DNA of 64,000 nt from Pimelobacter simplex (lineage in GTDB: Bacteria > Actinomycetota > Actinomycetes > Propionibacteriales > Nocardioidaceae). The stretch lies in the NCBI RefSeq assembly GCF_900114845.1, contig NZ_FOUK01000002.1, forward strand, positions 310,001 to 374,000, in the 5' to 3' direction. Shown here one piece after another: positions 35,908 to 45,900 of this stretch (position 1 is the stretch's first letter; the number at the start of each line of letters is the position of its first letter). A program made the translations under genes and the position numbers. Under the pieces are notes generated by a model, which worked only from the letters and a program-made list of their open reading frames with translations, had not been told where the DNA came from and searched no databases.

Positions 35908-37716
35908 GTGAGCGAATCCAACAGCACCAACAACGGCCGACGGTCGCGGGCAGCCGCCGACCTGGCCGAGGCCCTGAGCAGCCCTGCGGCGGACGTCGTC
36001 CCGCACCCGGCGCTCGATCTGGCCATCGATGCGGGCACCGAGCCCGAGGAGCACCCGCGTCGCGGGATCGACCCCGTCGTCTTCGGGACGGCGGCCGCCG
36101 TCTCCATCGGCTTCGTGGTCTGGGGCCTGCTCGGCACCGACTCGCTCGCCGAGGCGTCCAGCAAGGCGCTCGACTGGGTGATGACCAACACCGGCTGGCT
36201 GTTCGTCCTGACCACCAGCGGCTTCGTCGTCTTCGTCATCTGGCTGGCGATGAGCAAGTACGGCACCATCCCGCTCGGCCGCGACGACGAGGAGCCGGAG
36301 TTCAAGACCGTCTCGTGGATCGCGATGATGTTCAGCGCCGGCATGGGCATCGGCCTCATGTTCTACGGCGTGAGCGAGCCGCTGTCGCACTTCGTCACCG
36401 CTCCCCCGGGTACGGGCGGCGACGCCGACGCCGCGGCGCAGACCGCGATGGCCACGACGATGTTCCACTGGACCCTGCACCCGTGGGCGATCTACGCCGT
36501 CGTCGGCCTCGCGATCGCCTACGGCGTCTACCGCAAGGGCCGCGTGCAGCTGATCTCGGCCGCCTTCGTCCCGCTCCTCGGCAAGCGTGCCTCGGGCGGC
36601 GCGGGCCGGGTGATCGACATGTTCGCCATCTTCGCGCCCCTGTTCGGCTCGGCGACCTCGCTCGGCCTGGGCGCGCTCCAGATCAGCAGCGGCTTCGAGA
36701 TCGTCGCCGACATCGGCCCCCTGGGCAACGGCGCGCTCGTGCTGATCATCACCGTGCTGACCATCGCCTTCGTGCTCTCCGCCGTCTCCGGCGTCGCCAA
36801 GGGCATCCAGTGGCTCTCGAACATCAACATGGTGCTGGCCGTCGTGCTCGCGCTCTTCCTGTTCGTCGTCGGCCCGACCGTCTTCATCCTCAACCTGGTT
36901 CCGACCTCGCTCGGCAGCTACGTCCAGGACCTCGCGATGATGGCGGCCCGCACCGGCGCCGAGGGCCCCGACACCGAGGCCTGGCTGAGCTCGTGGACCG
37001 TCTTCTACTGGGCCTGGTGGCTCTCGTGGACGCCGTTCGTCGGCATGTTCATCGCCCGGATCTCGCGCGGCCGCACCATCCGCCAGTTCGTCACCGGCGT
37101 CCTGCTGGTGCCGAGCGTGGTCAGCGTCCTGTGGTTCTGCGTCCTCGGCGGCACCGCCATCGACCTGCAGAACAAGGGCACCGACATCGCCGGTGCCGGC
37201 GGCCTCGAGGCCCAGCTCTTCGGCACCCTCGACGCCCTCCCGCTGGCCACCGTCGCCATCGTGCTGGTCATGCTCCTGGTCGCGATCTTCTTCGTCTCCG
37301 GCGCTGACGCCGCCTCGATCGTGATGGGCAGCCTCTCCGAGCGCGGCACCACCGAGCCCCGCCGCACGGTCGTCATCTTCTGGGGTGTCGCCACCGGCGC
37401 CGTCGCGGCGGTGATGCTCCTCGCGGGCGGTGAGGACGCGCTCCAGGGCCTGCAGACGATCACCATCGTCGCGGCACTGCCGTTCGTCCTGATCATGATC
37501 GGGCTGACGGTCTCGCTGATGAAGGAGCTGCGCACCGACCCGCTCGTCGTCCGCCGGCGCTACGGCGAGGTCGCGGTCGAGCAGGCCGTCATCGCCGGCG
37601 TCACCGAGCACGGCGACGACTTCGCCATCACCGTCGAGGCGACCGAGCCGACCACGGAGACCGAGGTCCCCACCGAGCCCGCCGCCGAGCCCGAGCTCGA
37701 GACGACGGACCGCTGA
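35908..37716 (+). CDS. BCCT-family betaine/choline transporter, 602 aa
   Basis: Secondary transporter of quaternary ammonium compounds, Na+ or H+ coupled. About 12 helices after a ~55-residue acidic N-terminal tail. The BCCT signature is intact: SWTVFYWAWWLSWTPFVGMFIARISRGRTIRQF. The GMGIGLMFYGVSEPL start of helix 3 and NMVLAVVLALFLFVVGPT are family-typical. The C-terminal ~70 residues are acidic and Thr/Glu-rich, a possible osmosensory tail. GTG at 35908 preferred over 35887, with GGAG five bases upstream. The 150-base leader is AT-rich at its start and carries hairpins of unknown meaning. Confidence 0.93.
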   Translation: MSESNSTNNGRRSRAAADLAEALSSPAADVVPHPALDLAIDAGTEPEEHPRRGIDPVVFGTAAAVSIGFVVWGLLGTDSLAEASSKALDWVMTNTGWLFVLTTSGFVVFVIWLAMSKYGTIPLGRDDEEPEFKTVSWIAMMFSAGMGIGLMFYGVSEPLSHFVTAPPGTGGDADAAAQTAMATTMFHWTLHPWAIYAVVGLAIAYGVYRKGRVQLISAAFVPLLGKRASGGAGRVIDMFAIFAPLFGSATSLGLGALQISSGFEIVADIGPLGNGALVLIITVLTIAFVLSAVSGVAKGIQWLSNINMVLAVVLALFLFVVGPTVFILNLVPTSLGSYVQDLAMMAARTGAEGPDTEAWLSSWTVFYWAWWLSWTPFVGMFIARISRGRTIRQFVTGVLLVPSVVSVLWFCVLGGTAIDLQNKGTDIAGAGGLEAQLFGTLDALPLATVAIVLVMLLVAIFFVSGADAASIVMGSLSERGTTEPRRTVVIFWGVATGAVAAVMLLAGGEDALQGLQTITIVAALPFVLIMIGLTVSLMKELRTDPLVVRRRYGEVAVEQAVIAGVTEHGDDFAITVEATEPTTETEVPTEPAAEPELETTDR

Positions 37717-37724
37717 GGCTCAGG

Positions 37725-38003
37725 CCGGTCCGACCTGCGCGAGCAGCTCGGGCCGGCCGGGCGCCGTCGCACCACCGGCGTCGGTCATCGCGGGCAGCGA
37801 CGGAGCCAGAGCGCAGGGAGCGAGGCACGAGCGACCGGAGCGGCGGCTGCGAGCTTCCCGCGAGCCGACCGTCCGGTCGCCAGACCACCTCGACCGTCGC
37901 GGCGCTCGACCGCGGCGCGGCAGCGCGGCGCGAGGCCCGAGCGACGCGCTCGCGCCGTCAGGCGCCGCCCGGTCCGACCTGCGCGAGCAGCTCGGGCCGG
38001 CCG
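37725..38003. repeat. 35-bp direct repeat copying the M16 protease gene end
   Basis: The 35-base sequence ending CAGCTCGGGCCGGCCG is present twice, at 37725-37759 and 37969-38003, identical and 244 bases apart. The right copy is the last codons of the M16 protease; the left copy, with its own TGA two bases on, would read [12 protein letters not shown] on the minus strand. The spacer is low-complexity and has no supported gene. Looks like a duplicated or extended gene end. Confidence 0.85.
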
Positions 38004-39331
38004 AACACCTCGGCCGCGACCTCGCGCACCTGCTCGAGGGTGACGCCCTCGATGCGCGCGATGACCTCGTCGATGCCGAGCACCTCGCCGTTGACGAGCT
38101 CGTTCTTGCCCAGGCGCATCATGCGGGAGCCGGAGTCCTCGAGACCGAGGATCATGCCGCCGACGAGCTGACCCTTGCCGCGGGCGAGCTCGTCGGCCGT
38201 GATGCCCTCGGCCGCGATGATCGCGAGCTGCTCGCGGACCACCGCCAGGACGTCGTCGGTGCGGTCCGGGAGGCAGCCGACGGCGACGCCGACCAAGCCG
38301 GAGTCGGCGTAGTGGGCGGCGAAGGAGTAGACCGAGTAGGCCAGGCCGCGGTGCTCGCGGACCTCCTGGAAGAGCCGGCTCGAGGTGCCGCCGCCGAGGG
38401 CGGTGTTGAGCACGCCGAGGGCGTAGCGGCGCTCGTCGTCGCGGGTCAGGCCCTCGCAGCCGAGGACCAGGTTGACCTGCTCGAAGGGGCGCGTGACGTG
38501 ACCCTGGGCGGTGGCGATCCGCGGACGGCGGCGGGCGGCCGCCGCACGGGGCGCGACGGGGGCCGCGACGGTGTCGAGCCAGTCGTGGCGGGCGAACGCC
38601 TTCTTGACCGCCCGGACGACGGCCGCGTGGTCGACCGCGCCGGCCACCGAGATGACGGTGTTGGCCGGCACGTAGTGGCGTCGGTAGAAGCGCTTGATCT
38701 GCGCGGGCGTCATCGCCTCGATCGAGGCGTCGGTGCCGGCGATCGGGCGGCCCAGCGCGCTGTCCTCGCCCCAGGCCAGCGCGGCCAGGAGGTTCTGGAC
38801 GACGTCGTCGGGGTCGTCGTCGTGCATGGCGATCTCGTCGAGGATGACGTCGCGCTCGGCGTCCACGTCAGGGGTGGCGATCACCGAGCCGGTGATCATG
38901 TCCCCCAGGACGTCGACCGCGAGCGGCAGGTCGTCGGAGAGCACCCGTGCGTGGAAGCACGTGTACTCCTTGGCGGTGAAGGCGTTGAACTCGCCGCCGA
39001 CCGCGTCGAGCTCGATCGAGATGTCGAGTGCCGAGCGCTCCGTGGTCCCCTTGAACAGCAGGTGCTCGAGGAAGTGCGAGGCCCCGTGGGTCTTGGCCGT
39101 CTCGTCGCGCGAGCCGACCCCCACCCAGACGCCGACGGACGCGGAGCGAGCGCCGGCCATCTGCTCGGTGACGATCCGCAGGCCCGAGGCGAGCTGGGTG
39201 CGGCGGACCAGCGAGGTGACCTGACCGGTCTCGTCGCGGACGGTCTCCAGGGTGCGGGTGGAGGCCCGGGGAACGGCCGACGGCCGGCCAGCGGAACGCT
39301 GACCGGCCGTCGTGGTGCGGGTGGTGCTCAC
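37958..39331 (-). CDS. M16 (pitrilysin-type) zinc metalloprotease, 457 aa
   Basis: Inverse zinc motif HFLEH (H86, E89, H90) with LLFKGT, and the distal Glu region [22 protein letters not shown]. The C-terminal half ([19 protein letters not shown]) is the second M16 domain. Homologues next to pnp are typical in actinobacteria (Rv2782c type, memory). GTG overlaps the pnp stop by four bases, so RNA degradation and protease genes are co-translated. Its own 3' end is duplicated at 37725. Confidence 0.93.
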   Translation of the reverse strand: MSTTRTTTAGQRSAGRPSAVPRASTRTLETVRDETGQVTSLVRRTQLASGLRIVTEQMAGARSASVGVWVGVGSRDETAKTHGASHFLEHLLFKGTTERSALDISIELDAVGGEFNAFTAKEYTCFHARVLSDDLPLAVDVLGDMITGSVIATPDVDAERDVILDEIAMHDDDPDDVVQNLLAALAWGEDSALGRPIAGTDASIEAMTPAQIKRFYRRHYVPANTVISVAGAVDHAAVVRAVKKAFARHDWLDTVAAPVAPRAAAARRRPRIATAQGHVTRPFEQVNLVLGCEGLTRDDERRYALGVLNTALGGGTSSRLFQEVREHRGLAYSVYSFAAHYADSGLVGVAVGCLPDRTDDVLAVVREQLAIIAAEGITADELARGKGQLVGGMILGLEDSGSRMMRLGKNELVNGEVLGIDEVIARIEGVTLEQVREVAAEVFGRPELLAQVGPGGA

Positions 39332-41568
39332 GCCTCGTCGGACTCCCCGGCCTCGGTCGCCTCAGCCGCGGCCTCGTCGGAGGCGGCCTCCTCGACCACG
39401 GGAACCAGCGAGAGCTTGCCGCGGTCGTCGATCTCGGCGATCTCGACCTGGAGCTTCTGGCCGACCGAGACGACGTCCTCGACGTTCTCGATCCGCTTGC
39501 CACCGGCCAGGGCGCGCAGCTTGGTGATGTGCAGCAGCCCGTCCTTGCCCGGCATCAGCGCGATGAAGGCACCGAAGTTGGTGATCTTCACGACCGTGCC
39601 GAGGTAGCGCTCGCCGACCTCGGGCATGGTCGGGTTGGCGATCGCGTTGATCGCCTGGCGGGCGGCCTCGGCGGCCTCGCCGTTGGTCGCGCCGATGTAG
39701 ACGGTGCCGTCGTCCTCGATGGAGATCGAGGCGCCGGTGTCGTCCTGCAGCTGGTTGATGACCTTGCCCTTGGGCCCGATCACCTCGCCGATCTTGTCGA
39801 CCGGCACCTTGACGGTGATGATCCGCGGAGCGTGGACCGACATCTCCTCGGGGCCGTCGATGGCCTCGCCCATGACCTCGAGGATCGCCAGCCGGGCGTC
39901 CTTGGCCTGGTTGAGGGCCTTCGCGAGGACCTCGGCCGGGATGCCGTCGAGCTTGGTGTCGAGCTGGAGCGCGGTGACGAACTCCTTGGTGCCGGCGACC
40001 TTGAAGTCCATGTCGCCGAAGGCGTCCTCGGCACCGAGGATGTCGGTCAGCGCGACGTACTCGAGCTTGCCGTCGATCTCACCGGAGATCAGGCCCATCG
40101 CGATACCGGCGACGGAGGCCTTGAGCGGGACGCCGGCCTGGAGGAGCGCCAGCGTGGACGCGCAGACCGAGCCCATCGAGGTCGAGCCGTTGGAGCCCAT
40201 CGCCTCGGAGAGCTGACGGATCGCGTAGGGGAACTCCTCGCGGCTCGGCAGCACGGGCAGCAGCGCACGACGCGCCAGGGCGCCGTGGCCGACCTCGCGG
40301 CGCTTGGGCGAGCCCACGCGACCGGTCTCGCCGGTGGAGAACGGCGGGAAGATGTACTTGTGCATGTAGCGGCGGTGCGTCTCCGGGGAGAGCGTGTCGA
40401 GCTGCTGCTCCATCTTGAGCATGTCGAGGGTGGTGACGCCCAGGATCTGGGTCTCGCCACGCTCGAACAGCGCCGAGCCGTGCACGCGCGGGACGACGTC
40501 GACCTCGGCGTGCAGCGGACGGATGTCGGCCAGGCCGCGGCCGTCGATGCGGACCTTGTCGCGCAGCACGCGCTCGCGCACGACCTGCTTGTTGACCGAG
40601 CGGAAGGCCGCGCCGATCTCCTTCTCGCGACCCTCGAACTGGCCGGAGAGCTTCTCGAGCAGCTCGGCCTTGAGCTCGTCGGTGCGCGCCTCGCGCTCCT
40701 GCTTGTCGCCGATGGTCATCGCCTCGGCCAGGTCGGCCTTGGACGCGGCCTCGACGGCCTCGAAGACGTCGTCCTCGTAGTCGAGGAAGATCGGGAACTC
40801 CTGGACCGGCTTGGCGGCCACGTTGGCGAGCTCCTGCTGGGCCTCGACCAGCTGCTTGATGAACGGCTTGGCCGCGTCGAGACCGCTGGCGACGACCTCC
40901 TCGGTCGGCGCCTGGGCGCCCGAGGTGACCAGGCCCCACGACTGCTCGGTGGCCTCGGCCTCGACCATCATGATCGCGACGTCGCCGGTCTCGGTGACGC
41001 GGCCGGCGACGACCATGTCGAAGACGGCGTTCTCGAGCTGGCTGTGCGTCGGGAAGGCGACCCACTGACCCTCGATGAGGGCCACGCGGGTGGCGCCGAC
41101 CGGGCCGGAGAACGGCAGGCCGGAGAGCTGGGTCGAGATGGACGCGGCGTTGATCGCGAGCACGTCGTACGGCGTGTCGGGGTTGAGCGCCATCACGGTG
41201 ATGACGACCTGGACCTCGTTGCGCAGACCCTTCTTGAAGGTCGGGCGCAGCGGGCGGTCGATGAGGCGGCAGGTGAGGATGGCGTCCTCGCCGGGACGAC
41301 CCTCGCTGCGGAAGAACGAGCCGGGGATCTTGCCCGCGGCGTACATCCGCTCCTCGACGTCGATCGTCAGGGGGAAGAAGTCGAAGTGGTCCTTGGGGTG
41401 CTTCCCGGCGGTGGTCGCCGAGAGCAGCATGGTGTCGTCGTCGAGGTAGGCGGTCACCGAACCGGCGGCCTGGCGGGCCAGCAGGCCCGTCTCGAACTTG
41501 ACGGTGCGGGTGCCGAACTTTCCGTTGTCGAGAACGGTCTCGACGGCGGAGATGACGGGTTCAGTCAA
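39328..41568 (-). CDS. pnp: Polyribonucleotide nucleotidyltransferase, 746 aa
   Basis: 3'-5' phosphorolytic RNA exonuclease. Two RNase PH domains (about 1-240 and 340-560), KH domain with [17 protein letters not shown] and an S1 domain starting [21 protein letters not shown] start at 41568 (then [17 protein letters not shown]) is chosen because it gives the conserved [14 protein letters not shown]-terminus at family length, with AAAGAG eight bases upstream; the frame further upstream runs into the intergenic hairpins. Acidic, Ala/Glu-rich C-terminal tail. Confidence 0.93.
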   Translation of the reverse strand: MTEPVISAVETVLDNGKFGTRTVKFETGLLARQAAGSVTAYLDDDTMLLSATTAGKHPKDHFDFFPLTIDVEERMYAAGKIPGSFFRSEGRPGEDAILTCRLIDRPLRPTFKKGLRNEVQVVITVMALNPDTPYDVLAINAASISTQLSGLPFSGPVGATRVALIEGQWVAFPTHSQLENAVFDMVVAGRVTETGDVAIMMVEAEATEQSWGLVTSGAQAPTEEVVASGLDAAKPFIKQLVEAQQELANVAAKPVQEFPIFLDYEDDVFEAVEAASKADLAEAMTIGDKQEREARTDELKAELLEKLSGQFEGREKEIGAAFRSVNKQVVRERVLRDKVRIDGRGLADIRPLHAEVDVVPRVHGSALFERGETQILGVTTLDMLKMEQQLDTLSPETHRRYMHKYIFPPFSTGETGRVGSPKRREVGHGALARRALLPVLPSREEFPYAIRQLSEAMGSNGSTSMGSVCASTLALLQAGVPLKASVAGIAMGLISGEIDGKLEYVALTDILGAEDAFGDMDFKVAGTKEFVTALQLDTKLDGIPAEVLAKALNQAKDARLAILEVMGEAIDGPEEMSVHAPRIITVKVPVDKIGEVIGPKGKVINQLQDDTGASISIEDDGTVYIGATNGEAAEAARQAINAIANPTMPEVGERYLGTVVKITNFGAFIALMPGKDGLLHITKLRALAGGKRIENVEDVVSVGQKLQVEIAEIDDRGKLSLVPVVEEAASDEAAAEATEAGESDEA

Positions 41569-41617
41569 CGTTTGACTCTTTCGTTCGCGGTGCGATCCGC
41601 GACGCCCGCGTCGGTGA

Positions 41618-41632
41618 TCGATCTTCGATCGA
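41618..41632 (-). promoter_or_regulatory. Small hairpin in the rpsO-pnp spacer
   Basis: TCGATC-TTC-GATCGA, 6-bp stem with a 3-base loop, 50 bases upstream of pnp. Possible processing site, since rpsO-pnp spacers are RNase III targets in other bacteria. Confidence 0.4.
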
Positions 41633-41744
41633 GGCATGCAGGACGCGACGGCCCTGAGTGCCACTACCGAGGATCGATGGCGTGGTTGACGCGGATCGCT
41701 CCAGTGGTTGCTGTCTTCAGTTGTGCTTCAAGGCTGAATGTAGC

Positions 41745-41775
41745 GAAGGGACCCACCGGAGTGGTGGATCCCTTC
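41745..41775 (-). terminator. Terminator hairpin after rpsO
   Basis: GAAGGGATCCACC pairs with GGTGGGTCCCTTC around ACTCC on the minus strand; the one imperfect pair is G-U in that direction. It lies directly after the rpsO stop. Confidence 0.85.
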
Positions 41776-41783
41776 GCTTCGAG

Positions 41784-42059
41784 TCAGCGGCGCAGGCCGA
41801 GGCGCTCGACGATCGAGCGGTAGCGCTCGATCTCGGTCTTCTTCAGGTAGTTGAGAAGACGACGGCGCTGGCCGACGAGGAGCAGCAGGCCACGACGGCT
41901 GTGGTGGTCGTGCTTGTGCTGCTTGAGGTGCTCGGTCAGGTGGCTGATCCGGTGGCTCAGGAGCGCGATCTGGACCTCGGGCGAACCGGTGTCACCCTCG
42001 GTGGTGGCGTACTCCGCGATGATCTTCTTCTTGGTCTCAGCGTCGGTACCGACTGCCAT
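41784..42059 (-). CDS. rpsO: 30S ribosomal protein S15, 91 aa
   Basis: Full-length S15: [70 protein letters not shown], all hallmark helices. ATG at 42059 preceded by GAACCAGGAG-type ribosome site. Precedes pnp as in many bacteria; a hairpin separates the two. Confidence 0.98.
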   Translation of the reverse strand: MAVGTDAETKKKIIAEYATTEGDTGSPEVQIALLSHRISHLTEHLKQHKHDHHSRRGLLLLVGQRRRLLNYLKKTEIERYRSIVERLGLRR

Positions 42060-42088
42060 GGGAACTCCTGGTTCGCTCGTTGCGCGGC

Positions 42089-42154
42089 GCCCCAGCCTGA
42101 AATCCTGGGGCTCTCTTTGTCCGCGGCCGTTCTGACGGCAACCGCACAAGGCTA
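42089..42154 (-). promoter_or_regulatory. rpsO leader: -10 box and structured 5' UTR
   Basis: On the minus strand TAGCCT (42154-42149) is a -10 candidate; about 40-55 bases later GCCCCAG-N9-CTGGGGC (42112-42089) forms a 7-bp hairpin about 30 bases before the ATG. S15 often represses its own translation through such leaders in other bacteria; no match to a named motif is claimed. Confidence 0.5.
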
Positions 42155-42200
42155 ACAGCGGGGGCCGCACGGGGCCGAATCCCTGTGCAACGATGCCAGC

Positions 42201-44309
42201 GTGGAGACACGGACCGGCGTGTGCAACCTGTGCGAGGCCACCTGCGGCCTGCTGCTGACCATCGAGCCGACCGCCGACGGCGAGCGGGTGAGCGGCGTCC
42301 GGGGCAACCCGGACGATCCTCTCTCACGCGGGCACATCTGCCCCAAGGGGGTTGCGATCGGCGACGTCCACGCCGACCCGGACCGGCTGCGCCGCCCGGT
42401 CCGGCGCGTGGGCGACACCTGGGTCGAGCTCGGGTGGGACGAGGCGCTCGACCTGGTGGCCGACCGGCTCGCCGCGACCGTCAACGAGCACGGCGAGGAC
42501 GCGCTCGCGATCTACCTCGGCAACCCCAACGTGCACAGCCTGGGCTCGATGACCCACGGCGTGGCCCTGGCGCAGTCGTTCCGCACGCGCAACAAGTTCA
42601 GCGCGACGTCGGTCGACCAGCTCCCCCACCAGCTCGTCGGGTACCTCCTCTACGGCCACCAGCTGCTGCTGCCGGTCCCGGACATCGACCGGACGTCGTA
42701 CTTCCTGGTGCTGGGGGCCAACCCGATGGCCTCCAACGGCTCGCTGATGACGGTCCCCGACTTCCCGGGACGGCTGCGCGAGCTGCACGCGCGCGGCGGG
42801 CGGATGGTCGTGCTCGACCCGCGCCGCACCGAGACGGCCAAGGTCGCCGACGAGCACCACTTCGTGCGGCCGGGCACCGACGCGTGGGTGCTGCTGGCGC
42901 TGCTGCAGGTGCTGTTCGCCGAGGGGCTGACCCGGCCGCCGGCGTACGCCGACGGGCTCGACGACGTCGAGCGTCTCGTCGCGGACGTCACCCCCGAGCT
43001 CGCCGAGCAGGCCAGCGGCGTGCCGGCGGGCGAGATCCGGCGGATCGCCCGGGAGCTCGCGGCGGCCGACGGGGCGGCGGCGTACGGGCGGATCGGCGTC
43101 TCGACCCAGGAGTTCGGGACCGTGTGCCAGTGGGCCGTGCAGATGATCAACCTGGTCACCGGCAACCTCGACCGCGAGGGCGGCGTCCTGCTGACGGAGC
43201 CGGCCATCGACGCGATCGGGCGCGGACTGATCGGGCGGGGACACCTCGACCGCTACCGCTCGCGGGTGCGCCAGGCACCGGAGTTCGGCGGCGAGCTGCC
43301 GGTGTCGGTGCTGCGCGAGGAGATCGAGACGCCCGGCGAGGGCCAGGTCCGCGCGCTGCTGACCGTGGCCGGCAACCCGGTGCTGTCGACGCCCGACGGC
43401 GCCGCGCTCGACCGCGCGATCCAGGGGCTCGACTTCTACGTGGCCGTCGACATCTACGTCAACGAGACCACCCAGCACGCCGACGTCATCCTGCCGCCGA
43501 CCACGCTGCTCGAGCGCGACCACTACGACCTCGTCTTCCACCTGCTCGCGGTGCGCAACACGGCGCGCTTCACGCCCGCCGTGCTCGCGAAGGGACGCGA
43601 CCAGCGCCACGACTGGGAGATCTTCCGCGACCTCTACCTGCGCGTCACCCGGCGCCGGCGCCGCAAGCCGCCGCTCAAGCGCCGTCTCGTCGCCGAGGCC
43701 CGGATGCGGATGAGCCCGACCTTCCTGATCGGCATGCTGCTGCGCACCGGCCGCTCGCAGACCACCCTGACCGAGCTGCGCCGGCACCCCGAGGGCGTCG
43801 ACCTCGGCCCGCTCCGCGCCGGTCAGCTGCCCGGCCGGCTGCGCACGAGGACCGGCCGGATCGACGCGCTGCCCGCGATCGTGGCCGAGGACGTCGCCCG
43901 GCTGCGCGAGCGCGCACTCCCCCGCGACGGCGAGCTGCTGCTCATCGGCCGGCGCCACCAGCGCGACTGCAACTCGTGGATGCACAACACCGACCGCCTC
44001 ACCCGCGGCAAGGCCCGCCACCAGCTCCTCATGCACCCCGCCGACCTCGCCTCCCGCGGGCTGAGCGACAGCGCGGTCGTCACCGTCCGCTCGCGGGTGG
44101 GCGAGGTGCGCGTCGAGGTGCGTGCCACCGACGACGTCATGCCCGGCGTCGTCTCGCTCCCCCACGGGTACGGCCACGGCCGCGCGGGCGCGCGCCTGGG
44201 GGTGGCGGCCGGCGTGGCCGGCGTCTCGATCAACGACCTGACCGACCCCGAGCGGCTCGACGTGTCGGGCAACGCGGCGCTGTCCGGCGTACCGGTGACG
44301 GTGTCGTAG
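42201..44309 (+). CDS. Molybdopterin-dependent oxidoreductase with 4Fe-4S cluster, 702 aa
   Basis: DMSO reductase superfamily. N-terminal cluster cysteines C8, C11, C15 and C47 ([17 protein letters not shown]), the formate dehydrogenase/nitrate reductase arrangement. [41 protein letters not shown] and LPHGYGHG follow. No signal peptide, so cytoplasmic. Electron partner not encoded nearby. GTG at 42201; AACGAT six bases upstream is a weak leaderless -10. Confidence 0.9.
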   Translation: METRTGVCNLCEATCGLLLTIEPTADGERVSGVRGNPDDPLSRGHICPKGVAIGDVHADPDRLRRPVRRVGDTWVELGWDEALDLVADRLAATVNEHGEDALAIYLGNPNVHSLGSMTHGVALAQSFRTRNKFSATSVDQLPHQLVGYLLYGHQLLLPVPDIDRTSYFLVLGANPMASNGSLMTVPDFPGRLRELHARGGRMVVLDPRRTETAKVADEHHFVRPGTDAWVLLALLQVLFAEGLTRPPAYADGLDDVERLVADVTPELAEQASGVPAGEIRRIARELAAADGAAAYGRIGVSTQEFGTVCQWAVQMINLVTGNLDREGGVLLTEPAIDAIGRGLIGRGHLDRYRSRVRQAPEFGGELPVSVLREEIETPGEGQVRALLTVAGNPVLSTPDGAALDRAIQGLDFYVAVDIYVNETTQHADVILPPTTLLERDHYDLVFHLLAVRNTARFTPAVLAKGRDQRHDWEIFRDLYLRVTRRRRRKPPLKRRLVAEARMRMSPTFLIGMLLRTGRSQTTLTELRRHPEGVDLGPLRAGQLPGRLRTRTGRIDALPAIVAEDVARLRERALPRDGELLLIGRRHQRDCNSWMHNTDRLTRGKARHQLLMHPADLASRGLSDSAVVTVRSRVGEVRVEVRATDDVMPGVVSLPHGYGHGRAGARLGVAAGVAGVSINDLTDPERLDVSGNAALSGVPVTVS

Positions 44310-44731
44310 TGGACCTCACCGTCCCACCGGGGCCGGGGCTCCCCGGCGGCCTCGTCGTCCCCGACAGCGAGCTGGTCGAGCGCTTCTCGCGCTCCCCCGG
44401 CCCCGGCGGCCAGTCGGTCAACACCACCGACACCCGCGTCGAGCTGGTCTGGGACCCGGCCGCCTCCACGGTGCTCGACGAGCGCCAGCGCGCCCGGCTG
44501 CTCGCGCGCACGTCCGGCCCGATCGCGGTCGTGGCCCACGAGCACCGCTCCCAGCACCGCAACCGCGGCGCGGCCCGCGAGCGCCTCGCGGCCCGCATCC
44601 GCGAGCTGCTCGCCCCACCACCTCCGCCGCGGCGTCCCACGAAGCCGACGCGGGGGTCGAAGGAGCGGCGGCTCGACGCGAAGCGGCAGCGTGGGCAGAC
44701 CAAGCAGCTGCGCGGGCGGGTCGAGGACTGA
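44309..44731 (+). CDS. arfB: Release-factor-like ribosome rescue protein (ArfB), 140 aa
   Basis: Peptidyl-tRNA hydrolase of stalled ribosomes. GGQ (33-35) in RSPGPGGQSVNTTDTRVEL and the basic C-terminal tail RGSKERRLDAKRQRGQTKQLRGR that enters the mRNA channel are both present. No codon-recognition domain. GTG overlaps the stop of the molybdo-enzyme gene (one base shared). Confidence 0.93.
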   Translation: MDLTVPPGPGLPGGLVVPDSELVERFSRSPGPGGQSVNTTDTRVELVWDPAASTVLDERQRARLLARTSGPIAVVAHEHRSQHRNRGAARERLAARIRELLAPPPPPRRPTKPTRGSKERRLDAKRQRGQTKQLRGRVED

Positions 44732-44739
44732 CCCCCCGC

Positions 44740-44745
44740 TACGGT
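44740..44745 (+). promoter_or_regulatory. -10 box TACGGT, leaderless type
   Basis: Six bases before the GTG at 44752. Confidence 0.6.
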
Positions 44746-44751
44746 GACGGC

Positions 44752-45900
44752 GTGACCGCGACTGCCTGGGACCGGCTCTTCCACGCCTACGGACCCGCCA
44801 CCGACACCCCCGAGCACCTCGCCGCCCTCTCCGGCGGCGACGAGGACGAGATCGACGACGCGCTCGACCACCTCGACGGCGCGGTGCTGCACCAGGGCAC
44901 GATCTGGACCGCGACGCCGGCCGCCGTGGCCGAGGTCGCCGCACGGCTCGCGGACCCGGCCGCGGCGGCGACGGCCCAGGCCGGGATGCTGCAGTGGCTG
45001 GGGTGGGCGATGGACGCCGCCCGGCAGTCCGACCCCGGCGCCGAGCCGGTGCCGGAGCCCGCCGAGGCAGACGTCGACGCCTTCCTGCGGGCCAGCGCGG
45101 CCGAGGACGAGGAGGCGTGGTCGAGCCCCGTCGTGGACCTGCTCATGAGGCGTGCCGTGGTCGACGTGCGGGCGCTCGCGCCGCAGGTCGCGGCGGCCGC
45201 GAGCCCGCTCCTCGACCACCCCACCCCCGACGTACGACGCGAGGCCGTCGCCGCCCTCGGTGCAGCCACGGCACTGCTCGGCGAGGGGGCGCAGGCGCCC
45301 GCGGTGAGCGCACTGACCGACCTGGTCGCCGCGTCAGCCGACCGCGACGAGAAGGCCGCCCGGGTGCTCGCCGTGCGCGACGGCGGCGGCGACACGAGCC
45401 CCTGGCTCACCGACCCCGACCCGGCGGTGCGGGCGTGCGCGGCGCTGGGCGAGCGGGGGCCGGCCGGCAGCGCCGAGCTGGTCGCGGCGCTGCGCGACCC
45501 GGCGGCGTGCGACGCGTGGTTCACCGAGCGGCCGCCCCAGCTCGGGCGGCACGTGCGGCTGGTGCTGCTCGGCGAGCTGCTGGAGCGCGAGGACGTGGGC
45601 CTCGACGAGATGCTCCCGGCGCTGACCGCGATGATCGCGGCCGGCGGCGCCTTCACGGTCGACTCCGACGTGGCGCCCATCCTGCGGCGGACCTTCCCCG
45701 AGGTGGTCTTCACGCCCGGGGTGCGCCCCGAGCCGGCGCCGGTGTGGAGCGCCGCGCAGTGCGCGGTCGTGGCCGCGCTCGTCGCCAACGAGGCCACCTG
45801 GGCGCCCGGCAACGGCAATGCCGTGCTTGCCCGGATGCAGGTGGGGCTCCCCGACGACCGGGCCGCCGCCGCGGCGCTCCTCGCCGAGCGGCAGCGCTAG
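44752..45900 (+). CDS. HEAT-repeat protein of unknown function, 382 aa
   Basis: Starts VTATAWDRLFHAYG and carries helical repeats of HEAT type in the middle (DVRREAVAALGAATALLG, PAVRACAALGERGPAG). Ala-rich and acidic, soluble. Such proteins usually bind partners rather than catalyse. Leaderless GTG. TAG stop shares CTAG with the convergent sulfite oxidase-like gene. Unknown role. Confidence 0.75.
   Translation: MTATAWDRLFHAYGPATDTPEHLAALSGGDEDEIDDALDHLDGAVLHQGTIWTATPAAVAEVAARLADPAAAATAQAGMLQWLGWAMDAARQSDPGAEPVPEPAEADVDAFLRASAAEDEEAWSSPVVDLLMRRAVVDVRALAPQVAAAASPLLDHPTPDVRREAVAALGAATALLGEGAQAPAVSALTDLVAASADRDEKAARVLAVRDGGGDTSPWLTDPDPAVRACAALGERGPAGSAELVAALRDPAACDAWFTERPPQLGRHVRLVLLGELLEREDVGLDEMLPALTAMIAAGGAFTVDSDVAPILRRTFPEVVFTPGVRPEPAPVWSAAQCAVVAALVANEATWAPGNGNAVLARMQVGLPDDRAAAAALLAERQR

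Noticed and set aside
37766..37950. A small gene ending in the left copy of the 35-bp repeat
   Set aside because: A 23-codon frame without ribosome site; more likely a copied gene end.
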